This document shows, piece after piece, positions 1 through 7,951 of a DNA stretch of 53,155 nt; position 1 is the first letter of the stretch; each line of letters begins with the position of its first letter. Origin of the DNA: a virus; the IMG/VR virus record IMGVR_UViG_3300029266_002291, positions 1 to 53,155 of that record. The stretch is one strand, 5' to 3'. A program made the translations under genes and the position numbers. The notes beneath the pieces are model-generated. The model made no database searches, was not told the DNA's origin, and worked only from the letters and a program-made list of their open reading frames with translations.

Positions 1-42
1 GAGAGGGCGGGAGACGTAGCAGGCGTGGAGTTTTACGGGTTG

Positions 43-65
43 TCACTTTCCGAGTTGGAAAGTGA
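43..65. promoter_or_regulatory. Perfect 9-bp inverted repeat upstream of the HNH gene
   Basis: TCACTTTCC and GGAAAGTGA flank a 5-base loop (GAGTT). It sits about 45 bases before the HNH start. It could be an operator or the hairpin end of a transcript entering from the left. There is no T-run, so a classical terminator is not clear. No gene is supported in positions 1-109. Confidence 0.45.
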
Positions 66-109
66 TCAAAGAAGTGTGTTATGCATGTTTGCTATGCAAA
101 AGGAGTGCT

Positions 110-649
110 ATGCTGTCTGCTATGCCCTTCATGACCTGCAGTCGCAACGACTGCGACACCGAGATCTACGTGACCCGGCTCTCCCGGTTCGGCACGGCCT
201 ACTGCCCCGCCGTGGAGTGCCAGCGAGAGCGCAATCGGATCCGCCAGAGGTACTTCGCTGCCTCCAAGAAGACGCAGGGGATCGACGTCTATGCGCCCTA
301 CCGGGCTGGCGCCAGGAAGCGCGAGAAGAAGCGCATGGCCACCGGAGAGATCAGTTCGAAGCGAGAACGGTACGCGGACAGCTACCGGGACGGAGATGCT
401 CGGCGCCGGGCCAAGAAGCTCGGGATCGAGGCAGAGAACGTCAAGGTGCGCGAGGTCTTCGAGCGAGACGGATGGGTCTGTGGCATCTGCCAGCTCCCCG
501 TGGATCCCGAGTTGAGTTACCCCGATCCCGAGTCAGCCTCCCTCGACCACGTCGTTCCGCTGTCGAAGGGCGGCAAGCACACGAGGGCCAACTCGCGCTG
601 CTCCCACCTGAGCTGCAACGTGCGCCGCGGGGCACGAGACGAGCTCTGA
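110..649 (+). CDS. HNH endonuclease, free-standing
   Basis: The 179-residue product ends in a typical HNH fold. A CxxC pair (CGIC) follows the segment VFERDGWVC, then comes the core SLDHVVPLSKGGKHT, then a closing region SHLSCNVRRG. The N-terminal third has further Cys residues (CSRNDCD, CPAVEC) that may bind zinc, and a basic middle. HNH enzymes of this type cut DNA and in phages often act as homing endonucleases. I chose the ATG at 110 because AAAGGAG lies about 5 bases upstream. An in-frame GTG at 62 would add 16 residues but has no ribosome site. The gene stands alone, divergent in strand from the primase that converges on it. Confidence 0.8.
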   Translation: MLSAMPFMTCSRNDCDTEIYVTRLSRFGTAYCPAVECQRERNRIRQRYFAASKKTQGIDVYAPYRAGARKREKKRMATGEISSKRERYADSYRDGDARRRAKKLGIEAENVKVREVFERDGWVCGICQLPVDPELSYPDPESASLDHVVPLSKGGKHTRANSRCSHLSCNVRRGARDEL

Positions 650-944
650 AGTCGCCAGATGCCGCTTCATCAAGATTTTTTGGAACAGTCAGGAGACCGT
701 CATCAAGATCATCTAGCCCTGAACAGCACTTATAGACCCCCTAGTGACACTTTTGACACTTTGACACTTATTTAGAAATACATCCCATGAAGGATGTGCA
801 TCAAGATCAATACGGGTTACAAACATCGCATGTAGATGATCTTGTGTGATGTGCACACACCACATGGGCCGGACCTGGAAAAAAAGCGTCAGTGTCAGAC
901 AAGCCTCTGACCTGGGCTTTCTCCTGTCACTTGTGTCAGGACGC
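650..944. other. Non-coding, AT-richer intergenic region; candidate replication or control region
   Basis: This stretch lies between the convergent HNH and primase genes, and I see no gene on either strand. It is markedly richer in A/T than the surroundings. It contains three tandem TGACACTT copies at 745-769, a TGTCA at 893-897, and an imperfect palindrome CCTGtCACttGTGtCAGG at about 924-941. Near 797-860 there is a loose inverted arrangement of GATGTGCATCAAGATC against GATCTTGTGTGATGTGC. Position beside the replicative primase-helicase and the iteron-like repeats make an origin or operator region plausible, but this is inference. Confidence 0.45.
745..769. repeat. Three tandem TGACACTT iteron-like repeats
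   Basis: Copies lie at 745-752, 754-761 and 762-769, so the spacing is 9 and then 8 bases. Related TGTCA boxes in inverted orientation follow at 893-897 and in 924-941. Short tandem boxes like these are typical binding sites for a replication initiator or repressor. The binding protein is unknown. Confidence 0.6.
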
Positions 945-986
945 GCAGGAGGCCCGGTCTCAGCGATCGAGATCCGGGCCTCCTGC
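945..986. terminator. Strong hairpin between convergent HNH and primase genes
   Basis: GCAGGAGGCCCGG pairs perfectly with CCGGGCCTCCTGC (13 bp), and TCTC/GAGA extends the stem inward with one bulge. It lies just past the primase stop. No long T-run follows on either strand, so efficiency is uncertain, but the position between convergent genes fits a bidirectional terminator. Confidence 0.6.
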
Positions 987-999
987 GGTGCGTTGCTGG

Positions 1000-3648
1000 C
1001 TAGCTGAGGGGGTCGCGCGCCCATCGCGGAGCCTGGAGCGCGACGGCGAAACCGCGCGCTCGGCTGGTCCGAATCTGCTCGAACCCCCGCGTCTTCATCC
1101 GTTTCGTGATCGCGTGCACGCTCATTCCGTCCCCCGCACCGCGTGCGCGAGTCCACTCGGCGTGCCGCTGGCGGATGTCGATCGTCGGCGTGAACGTCCC
1201 CTCGGCGCCGACGATCAGCTCCTCGTCCATGAACTGCCCGAACTCGTCCTCGTTGGCGATGTACCCCGAGCGCGCGACTTCGGCCTCCACGGGGCGGCTC
1301 AGGCCGTCCTGCATCCAGCGCTGCGTGCCCCTCACCGCCCACGCGAGGATCCCCGAAAGCTCCTGGCTGATGATCATGTCCTTCAGCCCCAGCACGCGCC
1401 GCTCGGGCGGCACGGGGTGCACCCACGGGATGTAGTGCAGCCGCCGGTGCACCGCGGCGTCGTCGGAGATGTGCGGGTCGTGGTTGGTCATCAGGTGGAC
1501 CTTGCCGATGACTTTGAAGTCCCGCCAGTTTTCCCCCATCCCGCGGGCGGTGATCGACGAGTCTCCCGAGAGGCGCTTCGCCAGTGCTTCATTCATCCGC
1601 GCGCCTTCGGGTGTCTCGTCCAGCGCGAGCAGGCGCCCGCCCTCCATCTTCATCAGCTCCGCCGGGTGCTCCTCGTTCCGGCGGGTCAGCAGCATGGTCG
1701 GCGGGATGGCCTTCCCGAGCTCGCCCATCAGCGTCATGAGCACCTCGTAGAACAGCGACTTGCCGGTCTGGGGGAAGCCGACGTGGAAGAACAGCACCTG
1801 CTCGGTAGTCATCCCGGTGATCGAGTAGCCGATGATCCGCTGCAGGTAGTCCCGCATGTCGACCGACGGGAAGGCGGCCTCCAGGAAGGTCTCCCACATC
1901 GGCGCCTTCGCCTCCGGGTCGTAGGGCACCTGCAGCTGCCGCCGGAACATCAGCGACGGATCGTGTGCGAGCAGCTCACCGCTCGCCAGGTCGATGACGC
2001 CGTTGACCGTGTTCAGCAGCATTGGCTCAGCGTCGAACTCCTCCGGCGCGGCGTCGAGCTCACCGATGTACTTGATCATCTTCGCTGCGGCTGCACACTT
2101 CGCCGCGGCGTTCTGCTCCTTGACCCACGTCTTGAACTCGGCCCTCTCGTTGCGCACCTTACCCCGGCCGACGACCACGTCCTCGTCGTCGTAGAAGCCA
2201 GCCTCCAGTGCGGGCAGTTGCTCGATCATCTCGACGGCGGCCTTCTCCCCGCCGGTCTTCGACTCCCTCCACGCCCCGTCGGAGTAGCGCAGCCACTTGT
2301 CGAGCGCCGGGGAGTAGCGCAGCTCGCCACCGAACATCGCACTGATCCGGTCGGCGTTCCCGCGGTCGGACCACTGGTACTTGCGCCAGGTCAGCGGCGG
2401 CGCTCCGGCAGGATCTCGTGAGTCACCGCCAGGCGCGCCATCGACTGAACCTCCCTCGGGAGCGTCCGCCACCACGCCAGCGCTGCCGGGATCGGGCTGC
2501 CTGGCGCTGCCCAGTCCGCCGTCGGTGGTGTCGGGATCAGCAGCCCCTGACCAGACGCCAGGGGCTGCTGCGTGGGGGGAGGCATCGCCTCGATGTTCCA
2601 TCGAGGTCTCGTAGCCCGGCGCGAGGGGGTCGGTGACCGTCGCGGGCGGCGGAGCAGGCTCGGCGCGGCCGACCTGGCTGTTCCACTTCTTCACGACGTC
2701 GCGCATCGTCCACCCGTCGTCGGTGGGTGCCATGTCGGCGAACAGCTCCTTGGCCCGCTCGAGCGACAGGGAGTTCCAGTCGGCCTTCGCCAGCTCCGCG
2801 AGACGGTAGGCGGCGTCGGCCTGGATCTTCTCCCACCCGCGGCCTCGCGAGTCGCTCTTGCCGACGGGCCAGTCGGCGATGTCGGCCAGCTCCTCGCGCA
2901 TCGCGGCGAGCACCGACTTCACGTAGCGGTTGCCGCGCTCCGGGGAGACCTCGACGGGATCGAGTTCGGGCTCCGGCGCGATGGCAGGCGCCGGGGGCGC
3001 GTACTCGTCGAGGACGTCTTCCAGGCGGAGCCTGTCGACCAGCTGCGACTCCTCGGCGAACTTCACGCGCACCGGGACCGGCTTGCCGTCGATCTTGAGG
3101 TTCGTCGTCCCCGGCGCCCGCAGGATCCGCGCGAGGTCGTAGACGTTGTCGACGTGCCCGCCGTGGCGCTGGGCGACGAGCTGCACGAGTTGGCCGAACC
3201 GCTCGATGAAGAAGGCAGCGCTCTTGGTGTGGGAGATCTCGCCGAAGTCGATCCGCCACCGCGGCTGCAGGCCGTGGCCGGAGGCGACGATGGCGACGGG
3301 CTGCGCGCCGATGAGCTCGGAGACCTCGGCGATCACCTCGCGGCAGACGGCGTAGCTGGCGAGCTTGCCGGGGCCCACGTCGAGGTCGGCCCACAGCGCC
3401 CGGACGCCGGTGACGTCGTCGGCGGTGCCGCGGGAGCCGGGGTCCTTCGGGCGGCGCATGGGGTTCGCGCCGATCCAGCAGTCGACGGCCTGCCGGGCGT
3501 TGATGACGTCGTGGGCGGCCGACACCTTGACGATGCGGAAGCCGAGGCCGCCGGAGGGGCGCTTCCAGTTGATGCTGATGAGATCGTCGGGCTCGAAGCC
3601 CACCACCTCCAGGTACCGGATGATGTCCGGGTTGGTCGCGTCGCTCAT
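1000..3648 (-). CDS. Primase-polymerase (AEP-like) fused to SF3 / D5-type helicase
   Basis: The 882-residue protein starts MSDATNPD, where its ATG overlaps the stop of the upstream HTH gene as ATGA. An in-frame ATG nine codons earlier lies inside that gene and is less likely. The N-terminal third has archaeo-eukaryotic primase marks: an Asp-x-Asp in WADLDVG, the SGHGLQPRW motif, and a late R-x-PGTTN. A Pro/Ala/Gly-rich linker (about residues 350-420) leads to a D5/P4-like SF3 helicase. It has Walker A GFPQTGKS near residue 620, an LLALDETPEG Walker B-like segment, and LMTNHDPHI, typical of sensor 1. The protein would prime and unwind at the phage origin. No separate DNA polymerase gene is visible in the window. 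Confidence 0.85.
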   Translation of the reverse strand: MSDATNPDIIRYLEVVGFEPDDLISINWKRPSGGLGFRIVKVSAAHDVINARQAVDCWIGANPMRRPKDPGSRGTADDVTGVRALWADLDVGPGKLASYAVCREVIAEVSELIGAQPVAIVASGHGLQPRWRIDFGEISHTKSAAFFIERFGQLVQLVAQRHGGHVDNVYDLARILRAPGTTNLKIDGKPVPVRVKFAEESQLVDRLRLEDVLDEYAPPAPAIAPEPELDPVEVSPERGNRYVKSVLAAMREELADIADWPVGKSDSRGRGWEKIQADAAYRLAELAKADWNSLSLERAKELFADMAPTDDGWTMRDVVKKWNSQVGRAEPAPPPATVTDPLAPGYETSMEHRGDASPHAAAPGVWSGAADPDTTDGGLGSARQPDPGSAGVVADAPEGGSVDGAPGGDSRDPAGAPPLTWRKYQWSDRGNADRISAMFGGELRYSPALDKWLRYSDGAWRESKTGGEKAAVEMIEQLPALEAGFYDDEDVVVGRGKVRNERAEFKTWVKEQNAAAKCAAAAKMIKYIGELDAAPEEFDAEPMLLNTVNGVIDLASGELLAHDPSLMFRRQLQVPYDPEAKAPMWETFLEAAFPSVDMRDYLQRIIGYSITGMTTEQVLFFHVGFPQTGKSLFYEVLMTLMGELGKAIPPTMLLTRRNEEHPAELMKMEGGRLLALDETPEGARMNEALAKRLSGDSSITARGMGENWRDFKVIGKVHLMTNHDPHISDDAAVHRRLHYIPWVHPVPPERRVLGLKDMIISQELSGILAWAVRGTQRWMQDGLSRPVEAEVARSGYIANEDEFGQFMDEELIVGAEGTFTPTIDIRQRHAEWTRARGAGDGMSVHAITKRMKTRGFEQIRTSRARGFAVALQAPRWARDPLS

Positions 3649-3824
3649 GCTGACACCGTCCGCTCTTCGAGCCACTGCTCGAGCTTGTCCTGGGGGTAGC
3701 GCACTCGCTGGCTGTCGATCCGCACGTAGGGCGGGCCCTTCTTCTTCCGGCGCCAGCGCTTCAAGGTGTCCACCGTATAGCCGACCCGCAAGGCGGCCTG
3801 GTTGGACGTGAGCATCGTGGTCAT
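3645..3824 (-). CDS. Small HTH (MerR/excisionase-like) DNA-binding protein
   Basis: The 59-residue protein reads MTTMLTSNQAALRVGYTVDT followed by LKRWRRKKKGPPYVRI. This is the helix-turn-helix plus wing layout of excisionase/MerR-type proteins, with VRYPQDKLEQWLEER closing the fold. Its stop overlaps the primase start (ATGA), so the two are coupled. An ATG at 3824 has AGGT-rich sequence upstream. It probably regulates its own leftward promoter or acts as an accessory DNA-binding protein for replication. There is no integrase nearby to make it a true excisionase. Confidence 0.75.
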   Translation of the reverse strand: MTTMLTSNQAALRVGYTVDTLKRWRRKKKGPPYVRIDSQRVRYPQDKLEQWLEERTVSA

Positions 3825-3918
3825 GCGACCTCCGAGGTGTTGTGGGGGGCTCTGGGGGGTGCTACGGTAGCATTCTCACAGCAAGTCACAACCCACTCGC
3901 CGACACAAGGAGCCCACC
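3825..3918. promoter_or_regulatory. Divergent control region with an 11-bp palindrome
   Basis: The region separates the leftward HTH/primase operon from the rightward operon. The palindrome GCTACGGTAGC (3861-3871) is perfect about its central base and contains a TACGGT that could serve as a -10 box. It is a natural operator candidate for the adjacent HTH protein. AAGGAG at about 3908 is the ribosome site of the next gene. Confidence 0.45.
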
Positions 3919-4173
3919 ATGGCCGATCCGCAGAAGCTCTACTCGAAGTCCTTCGTCAACATCGAGGACGGGGGGGCGGAGTTCACCGAGGGGCTGATCC
4001 TGTCCCACGTCAAGCTCTCCCTCGCCGCCATGGAGTCCGTCGGCGACGTCGACTGGTCGACGTTCCGGCTGGAGATCAAGCCGAGCGACGGCAGCTTCGA
4101 CGGCAGCTTCGGCACCGAGCCGCGACCGGGTCTGCTCCAGGTCGTCGCCACCGCCACCGCGACGGAGAGCTGA
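3919..4173 (+). CDS. Hypothetical protein, 84 aa
   Basis: The product starts MADPQKLYSKSFVNIEDGG and ends ATATATES. It is acidic, with alternating hydrophobic and polar residues suggesting beta strands, and has no membrane segment or Cys. ACAAGGAGCC precedes the ATG at good spacing. It opens the rightward operon that leads into the helicase. I do not recognise a family. Confidence 0.7.
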   Translation: MADPQKLYSKSFVNIEDGGAEFTEGLILSHVKLSLAAMESVGDVDWSTFRLEIKPSDGSFDGSFGTEPRPGLLQVVATATATES

Positions 4174-4175
4174 CC

Positions 4176-4367
4176 ATGGACCTGCAGGAGATCCACGAGG
4201 CCGTCAACCGCGGCCTGCTCACCCTCATCTACGTCCTGCTCGCGATCGTCCTCTTCGGCCTGATCAAGTTCGGGCTGCAGATCAACGACATCCTCGACAC
4301 CGTGGGCGGCTTTTTCGAGCCGCAGTGCTACCCGGTCGGCGAGACCGGCGCGGAGGTCTGCGAGTGA
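4176..4367 (+). CDS. Small membrane protein, 63 aa
   Basis: A short amphipathic N-terminus (MDLQEIHEAVNRG) is followed by one clear transmembrane helix around residues 15-35 (LLTLIYVLLAIVLFGLIKFG). The acidic tail has two Cys. It starts three bases after the previous stop, and its own stop overlaps the next start (GTGA). Function unknown. Confidence 0.7.
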   Translation: MDLQEIHEAVNRGLLTLIYVLLAIVLFGLIKFGLQINDILDTVGGFFEPQCYPVGETGAEVCE

Positions 4368-4756
4368 GCGCCGACGCCTGCCCGCCCGGCGTGCCCGAGG
4401 GCGCCCGATGCGTGACCCTGGCCCAGCTCCGCGACGAGGTGGCTAAGGAGAGCGGCAGCCTCCGGCGCGGGCCGCGCGGATCCTACCTGCGGTTCAAGAT
4501 CTGGCAGCCCAAGATGCTGTTCAGCGTGATGGGCACCGCGCGGGCTGTACTGGGCGGCGGGGTGAGCTCCGAGCACGGTCAGCGGGTGTTCGCACTGGAG
4601 TACGCCACCGGCATCCGGCGACCGGGCAGCTGGAGGGTGCTGGCGTTCACCGGCCCCAACGACTGGGCCGAGGTTCAGGTCTGGATCTGGACGCTGGACG
4701 ACGCCGAGCGTGAGCGGAAGACGCGCATCGCCGCGCGGGAAGCGAGGAGTGCATGA
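4364..4756 (+). CDS. Hypothetical protein, 130 aa
   Basis: I chose GTG at 4364 because it overlaps the preceding TGA as GTGA, the coupling seen throughout this genome. The protein has a basic, Trp-containing core (RFKIWQPKMLFSVMGTARAV; AEVQVWIWTLDDAERERKTR) and an Arg/Ala-rich helical end. Its stop overlaps the helicase ATG. No family recognised. Its place in a helicase operon suggests an accessory role in DNA metabolism. Confidence 0.65.
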   Translation: MSADACPPGVPEGARCVTLAQLRDEVAKESGSLRRGPRGSYLRFKIWQPKMLFSVMGTARAVLGGGVSSEHGQRVFALEYATGIRRPGSWRVLAFTGPNDWAEVQVWIWTLDDAERERKTRIAAREARSA

Positions 4757-7317
4757 GCACGCTGACGAAGATCCTCGACCACATCGGCTTTGCGCCACGA
4801 CCGCAACAGGTCGCGCTCTACGAGGCCCTCATCGAGGCTGACGAGCAGGGGGTCGTCGCTCAGGCTGGCACCGGCTGCATCCAGGGCGACGCCGAGATCA
4901 TCATCAACCGCGGCGGCAACGGCGTTCGCCGACCACTCCGCGAGCTCGTCCACAAGTTCAACGGCGGAGTGGACGAGCGAGGGAAACGTTGGAACCTGAG
5001 AATCCCCACGATGGTCCAGCGCAAGGCTGCCGACGGGACGATCCGACTCGCCCGACTGAAGGCCGCGTGGTACAGCGGGATCAAGCAGACCTACACGGTC
5101 ACCACCTCCACCGGCCGTCAGGTCCGGGCTACAGACGAGCATCCCTTTCTGACCGAGCGCGGCTGGCTCCGGCTCGACGAACTGCAGATCGGTGAGTTGG
5201 TCCACGTCCGCGGCGAGCAGGCGGCCGGGAGGAAGTGCCAGCCGAAGCCCCAGTACGTCCAGGTGCACGGATTGGTCGGCCACCCCGGCGCGAGTCGCCG
5301 CGGCTACAAGCGCCACGGCTACCGCTACCCGCAACATCGGCTCGTGATCGAGGCCGAGATGAACGGACTGGACTACGACCTGTTCGTCAAGCGGCTGCGG
5401 GACGATGATGCTGACGACCTAGTCTTCCTGAGTTCGGAGCTCTACGCGGTTCACCACATCGACCGCGACTCGCAGAACAACGAGCGATCGAACCTGCAGG
5501 TGATGACCCACGAAGATCACCACCGCCTGCACGCCGACCTGGGTAAGACGCGGAGCGTCCTCTACAAGGCCGTCACGGAGGAGGTCGTCTCGGTCGAGCC
5601 CTACGGCATGGAGGAGACCTACGACCTGGAGGTTGAGGACGACCCACACAACTTCATCGCCAACGGCTTCGTGGTGCACAACACCGGTAAGTCGATCGCT
5701 GTACTTGCCGCGGCGGCCGACATGCGCGAGCTTCACGCAAAGCCGACCCTCGTCATCTGTCCGACCAATATCTTGCTCGACCAGTACCTCAACGTCGACG
5801 CGCCGCGAGTGTCCGAGGCGCTCGGCATCACGATCAAGTCGCTGAAGGGCCGCAACCGCTACCTCTGCAGCAATGCGCCGGGCTTCTCCGGCGTCGGCCG
5901 CCTGCCCGACGAGGTGATCGCCGCCGAGGTCGAGATGAACCAGCGGCTGCACGAGGAGGAGATCTACGAGCCGGAGAACACGCAGTGGTTCGGCTGCCCC
6001 GGCAGCGACGAGTGCGACCCGCGCAACGAGGACACCATCTGCCACTACCGTCGGGCCAAGAACGACCTCGACGGCGCCGACATCATCGTCACCAACGCGC
6101 ACCTGTTGATCATCAACGATCAGCTGCGCGGCAAGCCCCCGATCGAGCTCAAGGACAAGGAGACCGGTGAACCCATCGGCGAGTACCAGCCCAGCATCTT
6201 CCCCGAGCACGGCGCCGTCTTCGTCGACGAGGCCCACACCCTCGAGGACAACCTCCGCTCCTTCGCTACCCGAAGCATCCCTCTGGGAGCTGTTGACGGG
6301 CTGGGGCTGGGGACGTGGCTGGTCGGCCAGCAGCGCGCCCACCGCAGGGCCGTCGCCGTCACCCCCACCCGAGAACTGGCCGCGGCGCTGAAGGAGGTCG
6401 CCGACCAGCGTGACCCGGACCTCAACAAGCGGCAGAAGGAGGCCGTCGCCGCGGCGGCCTACATCATCCAGCGCGGGCAGGACAAGGCCTACGCCGAGAA
6501 CGAGGCCGTGCTCTGGTTCGACCCGCAGGAGTACCCGAAGAAGCCACGGCTGGTGAGCACCCAGATCAACCTCGCCGGTGGGGCTCGCCGGATCCTCACC
6601 GCCCAGCCATTCGGCCTCGTGTCGGGCACGGTGTCGAAGAGCCTCCGCGGCGCGCTCGGCATCACCGACGCCACCTTCCTGGATTGTGGGCACCCGTTTG
6701 ACTACGGCAAGCAGGTGACGCTGAAGATCAGCTCAAAGTCCGGCAGCTTCAAGGCGACGAAGAACAAGCCGGAGTGGACGATCGACCGGTTCAAGGAGAT
6801 CGAGGCCGCCGTCCGCGACTCCGGCGGCGGCGCGCTCCTCCTGTTCTCCAGCTACAAGGACATGGAGAACGCCTACTACTGGCTGAACAGGGCGTTGCTC
6901 GGCTCCGGGCTGGACCTGCGCACGCAAACGCGTGAGGGCGACAAGCGGGAGCTGGGCCAGTGGTTCAAGGACCACGGCAACGCCGTCCTGTTCGGCACCG
7001 AGTCCTTCGCCACCGGCTTCGACGTCCCCGGCGACGCGCTGCGCCTGGTGGTGATCTGGAAGCTGCCTTACCCTGGCCTGGACCCGGTGACGAAGGCCAT
7101 CTCGGCCCGTAGTCGCCAGCGGTACGAGGACATGATGCTAATGAAGGTCACGCAGGCCGCGGGGCGCCTGATCCGCACCTCGACCGACACCGGCACGATC
7201 TTCATCGCCGACTCCCGCGCCGAGGATGTCCTCTTCGGCCGCGACGACCCGATGATCGCCCACTTCGAGGAGATGGCCATGCCGAAGAAGAAGACCCGCG
7301 CCTGGGATGTCGAGTGA
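4753..7317 (+). CDS. DinG/XPD-like superfamily 2 helicase interrupted by an intein
   Basis: The precursor has 854 residues; removing the intein (residues 42-310) leaves about 585. Joined exteins restore a Walker A motif AGTGTGKS, preceded by a Q-like motif (FAPRPQQVAL). The DEAH box is VFVDEAHTLED. Four Cys (YLCS, FGCPG, DECD, TICHY) fit the Fe-S cluster of the XPD/DinG group, and DIIVTNAHLLI is typical of that group. The C-terminal motifs FATGFDVPGDALRLVVI and QAAGRLIR are the helicase domain-2 signatures. These enzymes unwind DNA 5' to 3', so a role in replication, recombination or R-loop removal is likely. The start overlaps the previous stop by ATGA. Confidence 0.88.
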   Translation: MSTLTKILDHIGFAPRPQQVALYEALIEADEQGVVAQAGTGCIQGDAEIIINRGGNGVRRPLRELVHKFNGGVDERGKRWNLRIPTMVQRKAADGTIRLARLKAAWYSGIKQTYTVTTSTGRQVRATDEHPFLTERGWLRLDELQIGELVHVRGEQAAGRKCQPKPQYVQVHGLVGHPGASRRGYKRHGYRYPQHRLVIEAEMNGLDYDLFVKRLRDDDADDLVFLSSELYAVHHIDRDSQNNERSNLQVMTHEDHHRLHADLGKTRSVLYKAVTEEVVSVEPYGMEETYDLEVEDDPHNFIANGFVVHNTGKSIAVLAAAADMRELHAKPTLVICPTNILLDQYLNVDAPRVSEALGITIKSLKGRNRYLCSNAPGFSGVGRLPDEVIAAEVEMNQRLHEEEIYEPENTQWFGCPGSDECDPRNEDTICHYRRAKNDLDGADIIVTNAHLLIINDQLRGKPPIELKDKETGEPIGEYQPSIFPEHGAVFVDEAHTLEDNLRSFATRSIPLGAVDGLGLGTWLVGQQRAHRRAVAVTPTRELAAALKEVADQRDPDLNKRQKEAVAAAAYIIQRGQDKAYAENEAVLWFDPQEYPKKPRLVSTQINLAGGARRILTAQPFGLVSGTVSKSLRGALGITDATFLDCGHPFDYGKQVTLKISSKSGSFKATKNKPEWTIDRFKEIEAAVRDSGGGALLLFSSYKDMENAYYWLNRALLGSGLDLRTQTREGDKRELGQWFKDHGNAVLFGTESFATGFDVPGDALRLVVIWKLPYPGLDPVTKAISARSRQRYEDMMLMKVTQAAGRLIRTSTDTGTIFIADSRAEDVLFGRDDPMIAHFEEMAMPKKKTRAWDVE
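4876..5682 (+). mobile_element. Intein with HNH homing endonuclease, inside the helicase Walker A
   Basis: The 269-residue element begins with Cys (CIQGDAE) and ends with His-Asn (FVVHN) before Thr, the classical class 1 splice junctions. Block B is RATDEHPFL, and the closing blocks are ETYDLEVEDDPHNF and IANGFVVHN. The middle carries an HNH nuclease, VHHIDRDSQNNERSNLQVM followed by HEDHHRLH. It splits AGTG from TGKS, the most conserved point of the ATPase, as homing elements usually do. The reading frame is open throughout, so splicing is probably active. Confidence 0.9.
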
Positions 7318-7478
7318 CCCGGTCGGAGTGGGGCTGGATCACCGTCTGCTGGCTGTCGCTGATCGCCGCGCTTGGCTTCCAGGAGCTGGCGTTCCAGGGG
7401 AGCAACTGGTGGGCCGTCCCGTCGTTCTTCTTCTTCCTGCTCGCCATGTTCTGTCTGGCGAGCGGTCCGCAACAGTGA
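7314..7478 (+). CDS. Small membrane protein, 54 aa
   Basis: GTG at 7314 overlaps the helicase stop as GTGA. The product has two hydrophobic segments, WITVCWLSLIAALGF and WAVPSFFFFLLAMFCLA, joined by a short polar turn, and a four-residue tail. This pattern suggests a two-pass membrane protein. Function unknown; it is too far from the lysis genes to call a holin. Confidence 0.6.
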   Translation: MTRSEWGWITVCWLSLIAALGFQELAFQGSNWWAVPSFFFFLLAMFCLASGPQQ

Positions 7479-7533
7479 TCTGGCTCCGCAGCATCCGTGA
7501 CGTCGCCTCGGAGCTCGTCTCCGCTGCGACTGC

Positions 7534-7539
7534 TACGCT
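7534..7539 (+). promoter_or_regulatory. Putative -10 box TACGCT upstream of the terminase region
   Basis: TACGCT lies in a 110-base non-coding gap, 50 bases before the next ATG, and resembles other TAC(T/G)CT boxes in this genome. No convincing -35 element is seen. Confidence 0.4.
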
Positions 7540-7588
7540 GTACCCACTCGACGCGCAGGTCCGCGTCACCGAGACCCAGGAGGTCCCC

Positions 7589-7951
7589 ATGACACAAGCA
7601 CCGAAGGTCGTCATCCCGGTCGAGTTCGACTCCACCGAGGCGCGCAAGCAGCTCGCCGAGTTCTGCGGCCAGCGTTTCGTGATCAGCTTCAACGGCAGTC
7701 GATCATCCACTGAGTTCGTCATGACGCAGCCCCCGTTCAGGGACCTCCTGATCGAGGACCAGCTGCGGCCGAACTACCACGAGGACACCCGCCTCGTTGA
7801 CATCGTCGCGCAGTTCGGTTACATGGAGTACTCCCGCGGGTTCGAGCTCGGGAGTACTCCGAAGCCCGACGACTGGACGGAGCTGACCGACATCATCAAG
7901 AACTCGTGGCGGCGGGCCGCACGCGAGCAGCTCAAGGAGATGAACGTCTGA
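7589..7951 (+). CDS. Hypothetical protein, 120 aa
   Basis: The start MTQAPKVVIPVEF follows CCCAGGAGGT at ideal spacing. The protein is acidic and soluble, with a C-terminal helix SWRRAAREQLKEMNV, and no motif I recognise. Its stop shares one base with the small terminase start (TGATG), so it is coupled to the packaging genes. Confidence 0.7.
   Translation: MTQAPKVVIPVEFDSTEARKQLAEFCGQRFVISFNGSRSSTEFVMTQPPFRDLLIEDQLRPNYHEDTRLVDIVAQFGYMEYSRGFELGSTPKPDDWTELTDIIKNSWRRAAREQLKEMNV

Noticed and set aside
892-2421. Long plus-strand frame opposite the primase gene
   Set aside because: Its translation is Arg/Leu/His/Pro-rich without motifs, whereas the opposite strand encodes the prim-pol and helicase motifs.
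3645-3824. True excisionase of a temperate phage
   Set aside because: The fold fits, but no integrase or attachment site is seen. A general small HTH regulator or replication accessory is the safer call.
5419-6693. Long minus-strand frame opposite the DinG-like helicase
   Set aside because: Shadow of the helicase gene; no start site or recognisable domain.
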